This document shows positions 23,718 to 33,199 of a DNA stretch of 64,000 nt, in pieces. The notes beneath the pieces are model-generated. The model ran no database searches. It was not told the DNA's origin and saw only the letters and a program-made list of their open reading frames with translations. A program made the position numbers and the translations under genes. Position 1 is the stretch's first letter; each line of letters begins with the position of its first letter. The stretch is from Cytobacillus citreus (GTDB taxonomy: Bacteria; Bacillota; Bacilli; Bacillales; Cytobacillaceae): NCBI RefSeq assembly GCF_018343665.1, contig NZ_JAGYPM010000004.1, positions 584,381 to 648,380 of the forward strand, given 5' to 3'.

Positions 23718-26201
23718 TTAAGGCGTAATGTCAATGTCTTGCGACGAACGGTTATACATGGAATCCGCAGCGAAGACTCGGAGTGTGTATGGAGTATTCG
23801 GCGACAAACCTGTAATCTTGTATTCCCTGTGTTTATCGAATGGCTTGTCTAGCGGGAGCGAAAGACTGTTGAACGATTTGTCAACTTCCCCGGTAAGCTT
23901 GTTGATAAGCTGAACATTGTATTCCAACACACGCACATTGTCATTGGCTTGCTTCATTGTAAAAGTAAGTTCGTTGTTTTTGAAGGAATTGATCGTAATG
24001 CCCTCATCAAACTGCGGAGCGATGAGTTCTATTGTATCGCTCTTGCTATAAGTAAAGGCATCTTTGCCTTCGCCAACGTTTACTACAAAAGGTATGCCTA
24101 CATATTCATCTGAACTTAAATTATACTGTTTGATGATAATTTTTGTACCGTAAACCTCTAAGAAATTCGCGATGCGAGGTGTGGTATTGTAATTGATATA
24201 CGCGCCTTCCATATATCCGCCGTACGGACCTCCATCAATATAACTGGAATATGACGTTGAACCAGCCTCGAGATAAGTAGCCGCACCTTGATAGAGAGAA
24301 CGTTCGTCTGTCGGGTCGTAATGCGTATGACCTGACAGATATACCACTTGCGACAAATTATTGTCGGCAATATATTTACCAACATTATTACTTGCCGCGC
24401 TGCTCCATGCCGATGACCACGTGGTTCCACTAATAGGGAAGTGAGAAGTTACAAATATGGGTTTTGTTGGATCGTAATCCTCTTCTTTTGTAATTTCGTC
24501 GAGGAAGTTGTTGGTTTTTGCCACCGTATTGTCGTTGTTATAATTTCCATCAAAACCCACAATATTATATCCTTTTACCTTTACCCTATAAGAATCGTTA
24601 AAGAAATTGTTATCGTACGATTGCGTAGATTCGTTCCACGCGCCCGCCGAACCGACAGGTATTAATTTTTCGGCGCCGCCCATATCATGGTTGCCTCTAA
24701 TCATATAAAACTCCGTATTGTCAAATAAACCCTCATTTTTAAGTTTATTGTATATGCCTGTCAGCTCATTCATCCACAGATATTCTATGGCATTGTTACC
24801 GCCGGTAATGTCGCCGGTAAGCAACATTACATCGGCCTGCGGGAATAAGCTCAGTTCTTTTCTGAAACCTGCCTCCACGCGCGCGATTGAAGCGGGATTA
24901 TTACTGATTTCCGGGTCGCTGTCCACAATCATATTTAAATCGGCGGGAGTTAATGTTTTATTGCTTTTTTGATAGATGAATATGGCGTTGTTTAGTTCAC
25001 GTTCGTAATAATTAATGGTTTCCTGTGTATATAATTTTTCTTTTTGCTTTTTTGCAACCGTATTTGCCGTATTCAAAACCTTTTTCAAATAATCAAAATC
25101 GGTTTTGCTGAAGCCGTTGCCGAGACCGCCTGTTATTATTTTTTTTGCTTCTGATATTGTGTCGTTAAGCGCGTTCATATCTACTTTATTTACAGCGTAA
25201 CTATTATAATTAGCTTGAACTACATCACTGCTAAATGCGCCTTCCCAAATCATCAGATCAGCGATATCGAATGAATTACCTCCGAGGTTGCCCAATCCGT
25301 CGGAACCTATATTTAATGGGTTCGATGTATCTAAAGTTCCGAGCTTCAGCGTAGTTTCAGCCATTTCGTAACCATCGATATACAACGACGCGAGCATTTT
25401 ATTTCTATCTACAACATATGTCACGTAACGCCAATCGGAAGCATCAAACGTGTTGCGCCCAAAGGAAATGTTCTTTTCTTTTGCGGTCGGGAATCCTAAA
25501 TTCATGTTGACCGAATTGGCTGATGTGTAAATCGCCCAGCCTGCGTTAGAGCCGTTACTAAAATCCTTGTTTGATAATATGACCTGATTCTTGTTAGTGT
25601 CGCCCTTATACCAGAAAGATACGGTAAAACTGTCATTACCAAAATTCAAGCTATGCTTCGTACTGACATAATTGCCGTTTCCACTTTCTAAGTGCAGAGC
25701 TTTGGTCCCGGGCAATACACCGTTTACAAAACTATAATCCCCATTTGCTGTCAAATTCTCTTTATTTGCATCGTCCTTTAAATTATTATCGAATTTAATC
25801 GATGCAATAAGGGGGTTGGCATTTAATACTGCGTTCGTGGGCAATGAAGTTTTACTTTCACCATTTGATTTTAAACCAACTACAACGCGCAATTTTTTAC
25901 CAATATCATTTAACGTTACTTTGTAGCTGTTGGATGTACCACCCGATTTTACATTAATATATTTATCGCTCATACGTGATTCCTGTACTTGCCATTGAAA
26001 TGTTAGATTGTTGCCCATTGAACCATTACTCGTGATAACATTGGCGGTGATCTTTTGACCGTAAACCGGCTGCATATTATCGATTTCGACCGATACGATA
26101 TTATTGCCCTTTAAATCCGTGGCAGTTTCTGCGTCTGCGGTGGGCGATAACATTACGAATATCATCGTTAATATAAGGGTAAAGGATAAAATTCTTTTCA
26201 C
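23718..26201 (-). CDS. Secreted LamG-domain metallophosphoesterase (calcineurin-like)
   Basis: 827 residues. A signal peptide (1-about 26, ending PTADAETA) is followed by an Ig-like segment (about 30-125), a LamG/concanavalin-like carbohydrate-binding domain (about 130-340), a helical FIVAR-like linker (about 345-415), the phosphoesterase domain (about 420-690) and a fibronectin type III-like end (about 730-827). The phosphoesterase motifs are D-P-E (about 427, normally D-x-H), GDITGG, GNHD (about 501), SHFP and GHTH (about 622). It probably acts outside the cell on a phosphorylated or nucleotide substrate. Codons are richer in G+C than the neighbours and there are no partner genes, suggesting transfer. 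The reading frame once continued downstream (23556-23717). Confidence 0.8.
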   Translation of the reverse strand: MKRILSFTLILTMIFVMLSPTADAETATDLKGNNIVSVEIDNMQPVYGQKITANVITSNGSMGNNLTFQWQVQESRMSDKYINVKSGGTSNSYKVTLNDIGKKLRVVVGLKSNGESKTSLPTNAVLNANPLIASIKFDNNLKDDANKENLTANGDYSFVNGVLPGTKALHLESGNGNYVSTKHSLNFGNDSFTVSFWYKGDTNKNQVILSNKDFSNGSNAGWAIYTSANSVNMNLGFPTAKEKNISFGRNTFDASDWRYVTYVVDRNKMLASLYIDGYEMAETTLKLGTLDTSNPLNIGSDGLGNLGGNSFDIADLMIWEGAFSSDVVQANYNSYAVNKVDMNALNDTISEAKKIITGGLGNGFSKTDFDYLKKVLNTANTVAKKQKEKLYTQETINYYERELNNAIFIYQKSNKTLTPADLNMIVDSDPEISNNPASIARVEAGFRKELSLFPQADVMLLTGDITGGNNAIEYLWMNELTGIYNKLKNEGLFDNTEFYMIRGNHDMGGAEKLIPVGSAGAWNESTQSYDNNFFNDSYRVKVKGYNIVGFDGNYNNDNTVAKTNNFLDEITKEEDYDPTKPIFVTSHFPISGTTWSSAWSSAASNNVGKYIADNNLSQVVYLSGHTHYDPTDERSLYQGAATYLEAGSTSYSSYIDGGPYGGYMEGAYINYNTTPRIANFLEVYGTKIIIKQYNLSSDEYVGIPFVVNVGEGKDAFTYSKSDTIELIAPQFDEGITINSFKNNELTFTMKQANDNVRVLEYNVQLINKLTGEVDKSFNSLSLPLDKPFDKHREYKITGLSPNTPYTLRVFAADSMYNRSSQDIDITP

Positions 26202-26600
26202 TACAGAAAACCTCCATATTTTATGTATTTTAAGATCCTGTTCAAATCGCTCGTAAAATTGAGTAAAAAAAAAGCACCGTAGCCGGGCATCCTCCCATCG
26301 ATCGGGATGAGAGGAGATTTTTCGTCACGGAAATCCCCCTTTCGTTCCCAATATTGAACCTTGATTTTCTCCTACTGCTGCTCTCATTAAACTGAAATGG
26401 TGATTTTTGAACAGGCTCTTTAATGTATTGTAATGTATAACTATTATATTTATATTTCCTCACAGTAAAATTATAGTAAATGTTGTAGGCAACTATAAAG
26501 GGCCTTAATATTTTAAATGTAGAATAAGGTAAATGACTACCTACATTTTAAAATGCCCCCTTTTCTACGGCACCACTCCCGTATAGTATTTATAAATAAT
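26202..26600. other. Gap; GC-richer block of uncertain origin
   Basis: 26270-26420 has a different base composition and looks like the end of a mobile element or a decayed gene, but I found no terminal repeats or recognisable protein. The short - strand frame at 26242-26463 has no family resemblance. Confidence 0.3.
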
Positions 26601-26936
26601 GAGTGGCTGCTAATAGAAACAGGAGCATTCATTATTATATTAGCCATATTCTTAGGCCGAAATAATGATTGGCCTTCTCACTTTACTGCGCAGAATGCCT
26701 AATCTACATCTGAAGACAGATGCTGAAACGTTGAAATGGCGTCCAACTTATTTGTTGCGTGGATTAATTGAATTACCAGTTGTGTTTTAATGTTTGGATT
26801 AGGGTTACTTGGAATTTGGGTAGCTCAAGGGTTTGATGAATGGATTCGTGGAATTTTTGCACTAAGGCGCTGGTTATCTAAGCCATGGTTAATGAAAAAG
26901 GAAGCTAAGTATGAAATGACAACAAATAGAGGGTAG
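26601..26936 (+). pseudogene. MATE-type efflux transporter, C-terminal remnant
   Basis: The final part reads MFGLGLLGIWVAQGFDEWIR and then ALRRWLSKPW, matching the end of MATE multidrug exporters (…GLLGVWIAxxxDExxRG…RRWxSxxW). Upstream, EWLLIETGAFIIILAIFLGR and LRGLIELPVV lie in other frames separated by stops. No N-terminal part remains. Confidence 0.55.
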
Positions 26937-27169
26937 TGAGGCAATTGTGAAAAGTGGGTGGGTACACGATAAAGAAGTGGAGATTCACCTACTACTTTTC
27001 TCGGCCTCGGATAAAAATGATTCTACCTGATTTTCTTGGAAAAAATTCATGAGCCATCTGCTTGCAACCTTGTATGTAAATGTCGGTCTGCCTAATTTCA
27101 CTGCGTTGGTTATTACTTCGTACATAAAGGCTTGTTCAATTAATCAGACCGACAATTTATTTTTTACAC

Positions 27170-27196
27170 AAAAAGGAGAGCCCAAAAAGGGCAATT
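27170..27196 (-). terminator. Terminator of the Excalibur-domain gene
   Basis: On the - strand AGAATTGCCC / GGGCTCTCC-type pairing is followed by a TTTTTG tract, directly after the stop codon. Confidence 0.5.
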
Positions 27197-27197
27197 C

Positions 27198-27848
27198 TTA
27201 TCTTTCACAAGCATAATTATCTTTATCTCTGTCCATTTTAGATTGATAGGCTGGATGATCAGATGAAACACCATTTGGATAAACTTTTCTAAGTTCAGTA
27301 CAATTTGAAAAGTATTCGCTCTCTCCACTAGAAGTTGTGCTAGTGGATGATTCATTTGTATTAGAACTAGCTGTTGATGTATTCTTACTAGCAAGCTGAT
27401 CCTTTAAGCTATTTACCTCATTTTCTAGCGATTTGTTTTTAGATTCCAACTCTGTGATTTGTTTGCTAAGATTTGTTTTATCAGCCTCTGCACTTTCAGC
27501 TGCTGTAACCTTAGTTGATAAATCTTTTACTTCCTCACTTAGTTTTCCATTTTGCTTTGAAAACTGTTCGTTTTCTGATTTAAGCTTTTTAACTTCTGAG
27601 TGGAGATCATTATTTTCTGTACTTAATTTTTCGATAGTTGCTAAAGATTCATTTAACTCGTTTTGTACTCCGGTGTCCATATTCGTCCCGCCAATAATGA
27701 ACAAAAGTAATCCTCCGACAAAGGTTGAAAAAAAGATTTTTTTTGAGAGAATTCTATTTCTATCCTTAATTTTCCTTAGGAAGTGAAAGAGAATATAAAT
27801 CAATGAAAATAAAAATAGTAGAAATCCTATTAGAAATACTGCTGTCAT
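27198..27848 (-). CDS. Membrane-anchored coiled-coil protein with Excalibur calcium-binding domain
   Basis: 216 residues. Two N-terminal hydrophobic helices (about 4-24 and 38-55) anchor the protein. Residues about 60-145 form a heptad-type coiled coil rich in Glu, Lys, Ser and Asn. A Ser/Thr-rich linker (about 148-175) leads to the C-terminal Excalibur domain, with Cys in SNCTELRKVYPNGV and the DRDKDNYACER loop that resembles a DxDxDG EF-hand. Excalibur domains occur in extracellular Bacillus proteins, often with nucleases, and bind Ca2+. No enzymatic domain is present. It stands alone; its role at the cell surface is unknown. Confidence 0.8.
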   Translation of the reverse strand: MTAVFLIGFLLFLFSLIYILFHFLRKIKDRNRILSKKIFFSTFVGGLLLFIIGGTNMDTGVQNELNESLATIEKLSTENNDLHSEVKKLKSENEQFSKQNGKLSEEVKDLSTKVTAAESAEADKTNLSKQITELESKNKSLENEVNSLKDQLASKNTSTASSNTNESSTSTTSSGESEYFSNCTELRKVYPNGVSSDHPAYQSKMDRDKDNYACER

Positions 27849-28631
27849 CTTTATTTAGTCTCCTTAAAATACTAGATTATAAATATGTTCCAACATCAAA
27901 ACCTCTTATTGATTTAAGTTAGTTTTATTTATAAAGAACATACCGATAATTGTTAAAAGTATAAGATTTACTTTTTTATAGGATAAATTCCCTCCTTTAG
28001 AATCATATTAAAATGTTTGACAAAAGTTATCAATATTTAATTGGTGTTAATGTTAAAAAATAGACAGAAATTTGCACTTTCTTAAATATGTGAGTTAAAA
28101 TTTGTAGGAAGTATAAGGATTAAAATTAGTGCTTTCTTCTTACTATAACTGTCTCAATAAATGGAGGTATAAACACGGACCCTTCAACAAAGACCTTAAA
28201 GTCAATTATTGGCAATTGTGATTTAACAAAAAAAGAAGATTTAATTGCAGATTATATTTATTAAGAAGTTTCAAATTTATTTTAAACAATTTGATAATAA
28301 CATCGTTATTATAGCGGTTTTGTTTCCAGGTGAAAATAAGTAGGGAAAACTTTTATATTAGGTGTCAGGCTCCAGTGCAGTAATTATTTAATACTGTGGG
28401 AGACTGGCACCTTAATTTATGGAGTTTAGAAAAATGTTGGGACGGTATTGGGGTTTCTGTAACCCTTAATAGATTAGTATAGGGAAGGGAAAATTTTTAT
28501 AAGATACAAACAGCAAGAATATTTTAGAAAATGGTAAAATAGGAAAAAAGGTATATAAAAGACTGCCATCATATCAATTTAGGATTGGGTTCAGAAGATA
28601 GTGATTAAAGTTATTGGGAGTTGTGGGGAAA
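27849..28631. other. Long non-coding gap
   Basis: About 780 bp, very AT-rich, with no supported gene. It holds family C copy 4 (28361-28411) and presumably promoters for both flanking genes, which diverge. Confidence 0.4.
28361..28411. repeat. Family C hairpin repeat, copy 4
   Basis: The arms start GGTGTCAGGCTCC and end GGGAGACTGGCACC, the most degenerate pairing of the four copies, with GTGCAGTAATTATTTAATAC in the loop. Confidence 0.65.
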
Positions 28632-30563
28632 TTGATTATTTATGAAGCAACCAAATCTGAATTTGTTTCAGATGTTACTAATGAGTTATTGGTTGAACGT
28701 TTATATAATTCATATCAGGAAAAAATAGGCCGTACTTCTAAACAGGAAATATTATCTTGGGAGAATTCTCTCCAACGAATGTCAAATGTCATGCAAGATG
28801 AAGAGATTCCTAATGATGCTGGGGTCGCCATTGAGTTTAAAATTCCGAATACATCAAGGCGGGTTGATTTTATCGTTACAGGTAATGATGGAAAGCAGGA
28901 TCATGTTGTCATTGTTGAACTGAAGCAATGGTCTGAGGTGGAGAAAATAACGAATAAAGATGGACTTGTTAAAACATATTTAGGTAGAAGCCTACGTGAG
29001 CGACCACATCCTTCTTATCAGGCCTGGACATATGCTTCTTTAATAAAGGATTTTAATGAAAATGTTCAAGAGCAGCAAATACAACTGCAGCCATGTGCAT
29101 ATTTACATAATTACAGGAAAACGGAAAACGACCCTTTAACTGACGAACATTACAAGGATCATTTATTAAAAGCGCCTATATTTACAAAAGGGGAAATTCA
29201 AAAATTAAGGGATTTTATAAAAAAATATGTCCGGCAAGGTGATCAGAATAACTTAATTTACCAAATTGAACATGGTCGAATTCGTCCTTCAAAGTCGTTG
29301 CAGGATTCCCTTATAAATATGTTAAATGGCAACCAAGAATTTCTCATGATAGATGAACAAAAAGTATATTATGAAGATGCCTTTCATCTTGCATTAGAGT
29401 GTGTAAAAAATGAGAAGAAACAAGTAATGGTTATTGAAGGTGGTCCAGGTACAGGTAAATCTGTGATGGCAATAAATCTATTAGTCAATCTAATAAATAA
29501 AGGATTAATGACGCTTTATGTTTCAAAAAATTCTGCACCTAGAGATGTGTACGCTTCCAAATTAAAAGGTGAAGTGAGAAAGACGGAAATTGATAACTTA
29601 TTTAAAGGGTCTGGGAGTTTTACTAACGCAGAATTGAATGAGTTCGATGTTATTATTGTTGACGAAGCACATCGATTAAATGAAAAATCGGGCTTTTATG
29701 GAAATCAGGGAGAAAATCAAATAAAGGAATTAATTAAGGCAGGAAAGTTCACCATCTTTTTCATAGATGAAAATCAGAGGGTCACATTAAAGGATATAGG
29801 AAGTATTGATTTAATTGAAAAATTTTCTAAAGAGTTTGATGCTGAAATAATCTCAGGGAAATTAATATCTCAATTCCGCTGTGATGGATCAGATGCCTAT
29901 ATTGCCTGGTTGGATGATGTGCTTCAGATAAGGGAAACGGCTAACACTCATGATTATGGTGTCGATTATGATTTTCGTGTGTTCGACAATCCACATGAGT
30001 TGCTACAAGAGATTGAAACATTAAACAAGAAAAATAATAAATCACGTATGCTAGCTGGATACTGTTGGGAGTGGCCCTCTGGAGAGCGGACTAACACCAT
30101 GTATAAAGATATTGTCATTCCAGAATTTGATTTTGGAATAAGCTGGAATTTATCAAATGGTATTTGGGCAATTGATCAAAATTCTGTTAAAGAAGCGGGA
30201 TGTATTCATACTTCACAAGGACTAGAATTTGATTATGTAGGTGTGATCATAGGTGATGATTTACGCTTTGAAAATGGTGAGGTCATATCAGACTATACAA
30301 AACGTGCAAAGACTGATCAATCTTTAAAAGGGATAAAGAAAATGGCGAGGGACAATCCAGAAAAAGCACAAGCTGTTGCAGACCAAATCATTCGAAACAC
30401 CTACCGTACACTGATGACCCGCGGACAAAAGGGATGCTTTATCTTTTGCACAAATCCAAAGTTAAATCATTACTTTAAGCAGCGTTTACAAAAGACTAGC
30501 TTATATCAAGATTTATCACCAAAATGGGAAAGGAAAGTTGCAGAGGACCAAACAGAATACTAA
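28632..30563 (+). CDS. DUF2075-type helicase/ATPase with N-terminal PD-(D/E)XK-like nuclease
   Basis: About 643 residues. N-terminal part: RRVDFIVTGND followed by HVVIVELKQW has the D-(E)-x-K spacing of PD-(D/E)XK nucleases. C-terminal part: Walker A EGGPGTGKS (about 270), Walker B VIIVDEAHRL (about 345), SQFRCDGSDAY, HTSQGLEFDYVGVIIG and NTYRTLMTRGQKG, the conserved set of DUF2075/schlafen-like SF1 ATPases. A nucleic-acid-processing or defence role is plausible. The start TTG at 28632 (giving LIIYEATKSEF, the usual family N-terminus) is preferred over TTG at 28614. It stands alone, with decayed restriction-enzyme sequence about 370 bp downstream. Confidence 0.82.
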   Translation: MIIYEATKSEFVSDVTNELLVERLYNSYQEKIGRTSKQEILSWENSLQRMSNVMQDEEIPNDAGVAIEFKIPNTSRRVDFIVTGNDGKQDHVVIVELKQWSEVEKITNKDGLVKTYLGRSLRERPHPSYQAWTYASLIKDFNENVQEQQIQLQPCAYLHNYRKTENDPLTDEHYKDHLLKAPIFTKGEIQKLRDFIKKYVRQGDQNNLIYQIEHGRIRPSKSLQDSLINMLNGNQEFLMIDEQKVYYEDAFHLALECVKNEKKQVMVIEGGPGTGKSVMAINLLVNLINKGLMTLYVSKNSAPRDVYASKLKGEVRKTEIDNLFKGSGSFTNAELNEFDVIIVDEAHRLNEKSGFYGNQGENQIKELIKAGKFTIFFIDENQRVTLKDIGSIDLIEKFSKEFDAEIISGKLISQFRCDGSDAYIAWLDDVLQIRETANTHDYGVDYDFRVFDNPHELLQEIETLNKKNNKSRMLAGYCWEWPSGERTNTMYKDIVIPEFDFGISWNLSNGIWAIDQNSVKEAGCIHTSQGLEFDYVGVIIGDDLRFENGEVISDYTKRAKTDQSLKGIKKMARDNPEKAQAVADQIIRNTYRTLMTRGQKGCFIFCTNPKLNHYFKQRLQKTSLYQDLSPKWERKVAEDQTEY

Positions 30564-30648
30564 TAGGGCAAACATTGGCACAGCAAGTGAAACAGATAAG
30601 AATGAAAAAAGTAATCTGTTTGGCTCAAGAATCTTTCAGCCAATAAGA

Positions 30649-30685
30649 AAAAGGATGAGAACATAATGCTCGTCCTTTTTCTTGT
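30649..30685 (+). terminator. Terminator after the nuclease-ATPase gene
   Basis: AAAAAGGATGAG / CTCGTCCTTTTT stem with T-run, 85 bp after the stop codon. Confidence 0.7.
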
Positions 30686-30892
30686 TTATTACACCTGAAA
30701 AAATGAACAGTTAAGCACGAAATTGAGGATAATAGGGCAATAGTGAAAAGCGGTTAGACTTCTTCGAGTAAAGTGTGTGAATACTTCTTAAAACAGATTT
30801 AGATATAGTAGAAAATGTTTAAGTGTGGGAAAGAAAATGATTAACTATAGCGGTTATAAGATTGTATACAAGTATCAATCTTTCCACACAAG

Positions 30893-30930
30893 TAAAAAAG
30901 CCTGCACCCTAACTCGGTTAGGGTGCAGTT
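30893..30930 (-). terminator. Terminator of the Mrr-like remnant
   Basis: CTGCACCCTAAC / GTTAGGGTGCAG is a perfect 12-bp stem around a 3-base loop. On the - strand it is followed by a T run, directly after the stop of the remnant. Confidence 0.75.
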
Positions 30931-30931
30931 C

Positions 30932-31139
30932 TTAAATCGGCATTTCAAGTTTATTAGTCGTATGGTTGTTGACTGAATTCATTATAATATTTTCTGAAAC
31001 TGGGTTAGTATAATTCAGCCACATTTCCACTAAATCAGTTCCAGTTATCAAACCAATATTTATACCTTCTGCATATAAACGGGCATTTTCAGTAAAATTA
31101 GATGTAGTCGCAACATATCCTTTCGTAGCATTCTGCTTT
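30932..31139 (-). pseudogene. Restriction-endonuclease-like (Mrr/HJR type) C-terminal remnant
   Basis: About 69 residues beginning KQNATKGYVATTSNFTENAR and continuing LYAEGINIGLITGTDLVEMW, the usual end of Mrr_cat-type endonucleases (xxFxT(T)SxFtxxAxxxA … LIxGxxLvxL). All catalytic residues would lie upstream and are missing; the fragment stops exactly where the family A repeat begins. Confidence 0.6.
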
Positions 31140-31216
31140 GAAATAGTGTCACCACCTGGATTTTGATGAAAACTTGATTAGTTAGACATTTTTCGAGGAG
31201 TGACAGGCACTGTTCT
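31140..31216. repeat. Family A hairpin repeat, copy 2
   Basis: It contains ATTTTTCGAGGAGTGACAGG with the other family A landmarks and ends GGCACTGTTCT. The left arm lost CCTG, reading GAAATAGTGTCACC, and the inner arm is mutated, so this is a degenerate copy. Confidence 0.8.
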
Positions 31217-31285
31217 ATCCGAATTTCGGTTGGGATTGAAGATGTGGAAGATTTATTAAAGGATTTAACACAAGCATTAGTGTAG
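31217..31285 (+). pseudogene. Cys/Met-metabolism PLP enzyme, C-terminal remnant
   Basis: The last residues RISVGIEDVEDLLKDLTQAL followed by V and a stop match the universal C-terminus of cystathionine gamma-synthase/methionine gamma-lyase-type enzymes (R(L/F)SVGIEDxxDLxxDLxxAL). The rest of the gene is missing; it starts at the edge of the family A repeat. Confidence 0.75.
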
Positions 31286-31360
31286 GTTTTGGGGCTGGGA
31301 TTTTATATTTTCTTGTTTCGTTTATATTCTGAGATTAATAGATCAATTTATCCGTTATTC

Positions 31361-31405
31361 AGGACACTTCGATTAGTTACAGCTAATTGGTGGTGTCCTT
31401 CTATT
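31361..31405 (+). terminator. Hairpin terminator downstream of the PLP enzyme remnant
   Basis: AGGACAC / GTGTCCT, with an inner TTAG/CTAA, is followed by a T-rich tract. The rest of 31286-31601 holds no gene. Confidence 0.5.
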
Positions 31406-31601
31406 CTTTGATTTTCATAATTAGAAGCGTAATAGCATATCTATAACGACAAAACAAAAAGACAATTACCATTAATAATTGGCTTCTTATATAGTTAGTT
31501 AAATAGTAGAATTGTAGTTGTCTGAATTTTTGGTTAAATATATAATAAACAAAATGATTTCACTTTAACTAACACATATTCGGAGTGAATGGGGCGATTG
31601 A

Positions 31602-33089
31602 ATGCAGATAAAAGAAAGACCTTTAATGGAAACGATGGCAGGATGGATTGAAGGAATACGATTAGCGAAAGTGGATAAGTATTTGGGGATTCCCTATGCT
31701 GCACCACCGGTTGGAGAGTTACGATGGAAGAAGCCACAAGATGTGGAACCCTGGGAAGGGGTATTGGAGGTAAAGGCTTTTAAGGAGCCATCTGCACAAT
31801 CTGGAACAATTTATGGAACTCCAGATACAAGTATGTATGGGAAACTTGTTGGGTCTGAAGATAGCCTTTATTTAAATGTGTGGACGCCAGTTAGAGATGC
31901 TAGCGACAAACGGCCTGTTTTAGTTTTTATCCATGGGGGAAGTAACACGCGGGGAACTGCTAGCGATCCAATTTATGAAGCTTCTCGGATTGCAGAAGAA
32001 GCGAATGTGGTAGTTGTGACGGTTAATTATCGTTTGGGATTCCTAGGGGCGTTTTATCATCAAGCTCTGCATACAGGCGATGCTGCGAATGATTCAGGTA
32101 ATTATGTGACACTCGATTTAATAAAAGGTTTAGAGTGGGTACAGCGCAACATTGGAAATTTTGGCGGGGATGCAGGTAATGTCACCATTCAAGGGCATTC
32201 TGCTGGATGTATGAATGTATGGGGGCTTATTCATTCACAAATGGCAACCGGATTGTTTCACAAGGCGATTGCGATGTCAGGATATCCGCAACTTCGTTCG
32301 ATAGAGAAGGCCGAAGAAGCTGCGGAGGCTTTGATTACTGTATTGTTATTGCAAGATGGATTAATTGATTCATCTAAATTGGCAGAGCAATATAAGCGTA
32401 GTATGGGAGCGGAGGGTATTCGCCAGTATTTGTTAGGCCAAACAACAGATAAACTAATAAAAGCAGGAGCAGGAGTGAAGCAGATTTCCCATATTTGCGA
32501 TGGGATAGTATTACCTTTCGGGAATGAGAAAGAGCTACAAGTAGCAAATGCAGTTCCAATGATGATTGGCACTGTGCTTAATGAAGCCAGTCTTTTACTT
32601 GTCTATGGTTACAAAGGGCAGAAGGAATTGTGGGAGCTATTTAATCATAATGAAAAAAATTTTAACAGGCGTGATTTCTTAAAGAATCCATCGTACCTGT
32701 CTTATAAATTGAAATGTACATTATTTAATAAATCCCTTTTCTATTGGTTTGATAACAAGCTCATGCGAAGGATTGCTGATATTCCAAAGCCAATTTACCA
32801 ATACAAGTTTACATGGGATCAGCTACCGCTACCATGGAGGAAGATATTTGGTACTTTTCATGGATTGGATGTAATTTTTACATTTGGGAACTTCTTAAGC
32901 GATGTTCCGAATTTAGGTCGGTTTGTCTGGTCAAAGGACAATGAAGAAAGCCGTGAATTACTTCATTCGGAGATTGTAAGTTCGATAAAAGGTTTTATAG
33001 AAACAGGGGATCCTAACCTCTATCGTCAAAATTCAGAAGTATGGCAAACAATTAGTAGCGATTCGAGAAATTTTGTAGTTTGGAAGTAG
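31602..33089 (+). CDS. Type-B carboxylesterase/lipase (alpha/beta hydrolase)
   Basis: 495 residues, the usual length for bacterial carboxylesterase family VII enzymes (pNB esterase type). Landmarks: KYLGIPYAAPPVGELRWKKP near the N-terminus, EDSLYLNVWTP, the oxyanion-hole segment VFIHGGSNTRGTASD, the nucleophile elbow GHSAGCMNVWG (Ser about 199) and FHGLDVIFTFGN, which holds the catalytic His. It should hydrolyse short-chain carboxylic esters in the cytoplasm. There is no signal peptide. It stands alone. The annotated ATG has only a weak upstream AUGGGG-type site. Confidence 0.9.
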   Translation: MQIKERPLMETMAGWIEGIRLAKVDKYLGIPYAAPPVGELRWKKPQDVEPWEGVLEVKAFKEPSAQSGTIYGTPDTSMYGKLVGSEDSLYLNVWTPVRDASDKRPVLVFIHGGSNTRGTASDPIYEASRIAEEANVVVVTVNYRLGFLGAFYHQALHTGDAANDSGNYVTLDLIKGLEWVQRNIGNFGGDAGNVTIQGHSAGCMNVWGLIHSQMATGLFHKAIAMSGYPQLRSIEKAEEAAEALITVLLLQDGLIDSSKLAEQYKRSMGAEGIRQYLLGQTTDKLIKAGAGVKQISHICDGIVLPFGNEKELQVANAVPMMIGTVLNEASLLLVYGYKGQKELWELFNHNEKNFNRRDFLKNPSYLSYKLKCTLFNKSLFYWFDNKLMRRIADIPKPIYQYKFTWDQLPLPWRKIFGTFHGLDVIFTFGNFLSDVPNLGRFVWSKDNEESRELLHSEIVSSIKGFIETGDPNLYRQNSEVWQTISSDSRNFVVWK

Positions 33090-33199
33090 TATCCAATTGG
33101 TCGTTTTGCCTAAAAATTATTTCAGTGGAAATCCAATTCCCACTTTAACAGTAATAGTGAAAAATGGTTAATCAATATGCCTGTGTTTTTATTATAGAA

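Noticed and set aside
26242-26463. 73-codon - strand frame
   Set aside because: Composition suggests possible decayed mobile DNA, but no homology or terminal repeats support a gene or IS.
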